Positions 61,260-64,000 of a stretch of 64,000 bases of DNA are shown here, piece after piece (positions within the stretch are counted from its first letter, which is position 1; every line of letters begins with the position of its first letter). Source of the DNA: Lithospermum erythrorhizon (Eukaryota > Streptophyta > Magnoliopsida > Boraginales > Boraginaceae); assembly GCA_019722365.1 (NCBI GenBank), contig JADFUC010001641.1:91205-155204 (forward strand). Reading direction: 5' to 3'. Position numbers and translations under genes: made by a program. The notes beneath the pieces were generated by a model. It made no database searches, was not told the origin of the DNA, and saw nothing but the letters and a program-made list of their open reading frames with translations.

Positions 61260-64000
61260 GGGCTGGCACCGTACAAATAAGCTATTATTTTTTCAAACTG
61301 ACCAATTAAGCGTGAAATGCGGTTGCGACCGCGACCTGCGTTTAATATCGGCGCTCTGCTTTAGGAATAAGCGTGGTACCGTGTCTTTACGTTAATCCCT
61401 AAAAAGTAATCCGCTACTTACTGCCATTTTTCGGATTAAGCGTGGTACCCGATACGGTACGCGTACTGTTAATCGAAAAAATGGCGGCATGAATTAATGT
61501 GGTACCGTGTATTATAGCGGTACCCTGTTATCGCGTGAGGTTCTAAGCATTCGGTGGCATTTACTCAAACTCGAACTTCAAAAGCAAGTATACCAGGCTT
61601 CGACCTTCCTATAAATCATCTTTCAGATTAGACCCGACAATATCGAATTTGCTAAAATAACGCCAAGCTCCCGAAGCTGGCGGTACTAGCAATAGGAAGT
61701 CAACATGAATCGCGCGCAAGAAAAATGCTGACGAAAAGAACAAATATACCAGGCGGTCCCGCGATGAAGAAATCAGGCGACTGTATCTTTATTCAATTTT
61801 TAGATCATGCCAAACAGCACGTACCAGTGATGTCTTCAAGACCTCGACCGACTAATGACCTGTGAGTAGTGCTGGTTGTCGTTAAAACTGTCGATGGAAG
61901 ATGCGAGCTGTGCGAAAACATTTAACAAAAACATTGTGTATGCTGGGCCAGTGCGGGCCTCTGTTCTGAAAGAGAGATGACGCGAAACTTAACCGTGGGG
62001 GCCAGAATAATGCAATTTGAATGACGCTGCAAAAATTATTTGAAGAGTATTATCGATGTTGCCGTCTACTGAATCAGCGTCAATAAATTGTTTACGCTAA
62101 AATTGGGCCATGGTCTATATTGAGCTGCGATAGTGCTGCGTTTGTGCCAAGCTATGTTTCATCAAAATAACACCAATCTGTCCCATTGTTCGTTAATAAT
62201 CAAAAGTAATAGGAAGAATAACCAGATGAGTTGTTCAGAAAAGGACTCTAAAAGCGACAGTTGGCCGAAGAATCTTTATGACAGGCAGTATTCTCTAAGC
62301 TGAAGTGTTTGAGGCATTTGGATGGGCTGAATGATGAGCGGCTGACTGCTGCAGATGAGTACTGCAACGTTAACAGCTAAAGCCCTGGATTATCCGATAA
62401 GAAATATGTCGATGTTGATGCTATGACGCATTTTAAAGTGCCAGATAACGGAAGGCAGGTGTATGAGGCATTAGGTGGCAGTGAGCAGGAGGCCCAGTAG
62501 GCTGGGCGCAAATGATTCAGTGGCGCTCATGAGTGTGCTTTTGAGTGTTGATTATATTCATGTTTGTCGAGCATTGGGTACAGCGACCAGCCTAATTTCG
62601 GAAATATTAATATGTTTGATTGCGACTATTTCACTTAGTATTGTTAATATTGACATTTTAAGTCAATTTATCTATTTCAAATGCGCAACTGTACCATTTA
62701 GTACCAACGTGTTACCCGCTAATTTTAAGGTACCACGTTAATACCAAGTAATATGCGTGGGACACGTTCTAGCGATACCTTGACTGTATATTTTCTGGAA
62801 CACAGCAATGATGCTGGATTTAATATAGCCGACCTGCTGCGGGCTGGCCAGGCTGGCAGGAGCCGAGGTGAACTCGGCTGAGCTTTGAGCAGGCAATCGA
62901 CGGTTGGGCTGGTCGAAACAGGCAGCCGGGCAGGTGGCAGGCTGAGCATGGCTTCCCCAGTTCGTAGCAAGCGTGGGTATCTTGATAATGTTACCCAACC
63001 GTGGTGACAGCAGACTATGAATGATGCGTCGAAGCCAGTCAGTCCCAACGTGTTGTTTAATATGTCGTCAAATGGCGGGTGGTGGGTATCCCCTGAAAGG
63101 AAAGGAAGATGACACAGGCCAAGTGACAGGTATGTTGACTAAGTACAACATATATGCTATGTTAAAAGCCTTTGGTCTTTCAGCTCTCAAATCTGTCACT
63201 TTCCCCAGGAAATTATCAGATAGACTGGGAATAAATATTTAGCCAGTTTTTGGAGTGGATCTGCCTGTGGCATGCGAACAACCGGTGGGCTGATGAAGTT
63301 TGACTGGCGTCTCGTGACTGCCGTCCATTTCGACGCCAGACACTGCGCCAGCCTGTTTCGGATAATAACACGCGATATCGTTGTATCCGCAAACTGACAA
63401 TCGAACTCGGGCTGCCTGCGAGGCCTCACCATTAACCGATGATCGCAACGCAACAACTGCTGATGCCCAGCAGCGGGAGCGTGGCTGGTATGTCGTGTGA
63501 TAATCACGGGCTCTTCATTAATTAATACGGGCATTATGGGCGTTAGGTGCTCATAAGTTCAAATGTCTCTCTTTGAGCGACCAGTTCGACTTATATAAGG
63601 CATCGCCTTTGGTTTGAATCGCTGCGCTGACCAAGTTCATTATAGAGATCCGCCTTTTTGTTGGTTATAAGTCCTTTGGTACGGTTCGTTCGATATATGA
63701 AAGGCGTCCGCGCGTATCCTTTGAAGCGTCGTTCGATATATAAAGCGTCCGTAGCCAGACGTCTTTGATAATCTTCATTGAAACATGCGCTTACTGGCGT
63801 GTATAATCTATGATTAGCCAGTAACCGTTATCGTCCCTAAATAAACGATCGTCTTGTATCGATTTTGTGCACCGATCGACAACATTCATTAATGTCTACC
63901 GATATGAAAAATACATAGATATTTATTGCCAAATATTGTAATAGTACCTGTGATATCCACGGTGGTGAAATTAATGGTTAATTTACCAAAATGATCAAAG
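61260..64000 (+). pseudogene. corrupted inverted copy of the hAT region
   Basis: GTGGTACC motifs cluster at about 61,370-61,540, and AATTAAGCGTGAAATGC at about 61,304-61,320 mirrors the left arm near 2,430-2,450. Further right the match to 1-2,100 is very weak, and only scattered short words can be aligned by eye. Confidence 0.45.

Larger units (their letters stand above)
31400..64000 (-). repeat. right arm: low-fidelity inverted copy of about 1-31,400
   Basis: Everything right of about 31.4 kb reads as the reverse complement of the left arm with dense indels and filler. Anchors: 29661-29684 with 33091-33114 (exact), 23481-23508 with 37913-37940 (exact), about 20,755-20,800 with 40,130-40,175, about 18,690-18,800 with 41,640-41,750, 17,760-17,815 with 44,330-44,390, 16638-16659 with 47867-47888 (exact), 10,941-11,067 with 52,461-52,586, 7,490-7,512 with 55,258-55,290, and about 2,430-2,450 with 61,300-61,325. 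Coordinate sums drift between about 60.4 and 64.5 kb, so there are large net gains and losses. None of its reading frames is supported as a gene. Confidence 0.92.

Noticed and set aside
31400..64000. Many frames of 60-150 residues on both strands in the right half
   Set aside because: They arise in corrupted inverted copies of known left-arm sequence or in filler. None has a recognisable domain, and their positions do not match the real exons.
1..64000. A natural giant palindrome or hairpin chromosome end
   Set aside because: The arms differ by dense indels unrelated to coding constraint and there is no telomere-like repeat at the turn; an artefact explains the data more simply.
1..64000. 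tRNA, rRNA or other structured RNA genes
   Set aside because: I saw no cloverleaf, A/B-box pair or rRNA sequence that I could support by reading; the only tRNA-related sequence is the retrotransposon primer-binding site.

Overview
Organism and overall nature. The left half is ordinary eudicot nuclear DNA: AT-rich intergenic sequence, GT-AG introns, Stowaway-type MITEs, hAT, Mutator-like and LTR-retrotransposon remnants, and three recognisable plant genes (a beta-expansin, a clathrin light chain and an EPF1-type stomatal patterning peptide). There is no bacterial, organellar or viral gene set. I cannot name the species.

The dominant fact is architecture. The window folds on itself around position about 31,410. 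From there to the right end the sequence is the reverse complement of the left half, in the same order, but heavily corrupted. Exact anchors include 29661-29684 with 33091-33114 (24 bases), 23481-23508 with 37913-37940 (28 bases) and 16638-16659 with 47867-47888 (22 bases). A long near-match joins about 10,941-11,067 with 52,461-52,586. Between anchors the right arm is full of small indels and GC-richer filler, hitting exons and introns alike. I read this as an uncorrected fold-back (template plus complement) long-read artefact rather than a genomic palindrome. Open reading frames right of about 31.4 kb should not be treated as genes.

Layout of the readable arm. 1-1.85 kb: hAT transposase remnant (minus), followed to 2.7 kb by its subterminal repeats. 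2.7-7.2 kb: no gene; retroelement debris, short duplications, a microsatellite and two MITEs. 7.39-11.29 kb: four-exon beta-expansin with MITEs in introns 1 and 2. 11.92-13.68 kb: non-autonomous element with long terminal inverted repeats. 14.0-16.3 kb: unassigned repetitive sequence. 16.3-16.5 kb: one unidentified possible exon. 17.35-20.19 kb: clathrin light chain on the minus strand, with a damaged first exon and an odd segment in its first intron. 20.2-23.1 kb: very AT-rich, then pyrimidine-rich sequence. 23.25-24.13 kb: two-exon EPF1-like peptide gene. 25.29-29.47 kb: a Mutator-like element with matching terminal inverted repeats that holds two convergent genes, a GRF-type zinc-finger gene (plus) and a mudrA-like transposase (minus). 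The second is interrupted by an LTR fragment. 29.6-31.4 kb: copia LTR with primer-binding site, then the start of a second LTR with 28-base tandem repeats, where the fold lies.

How things fit together. The three cellular genes are unrelated neighbours: cell-wall loosening, coated-vesicle assembly and epidermal signalling. The convergent two-gene Mutator-like element is the most biologically interesting structure. Several left-arm exons also show one-base losses or an unexpected stop, so part of the left arm may carry sequencing error as well.
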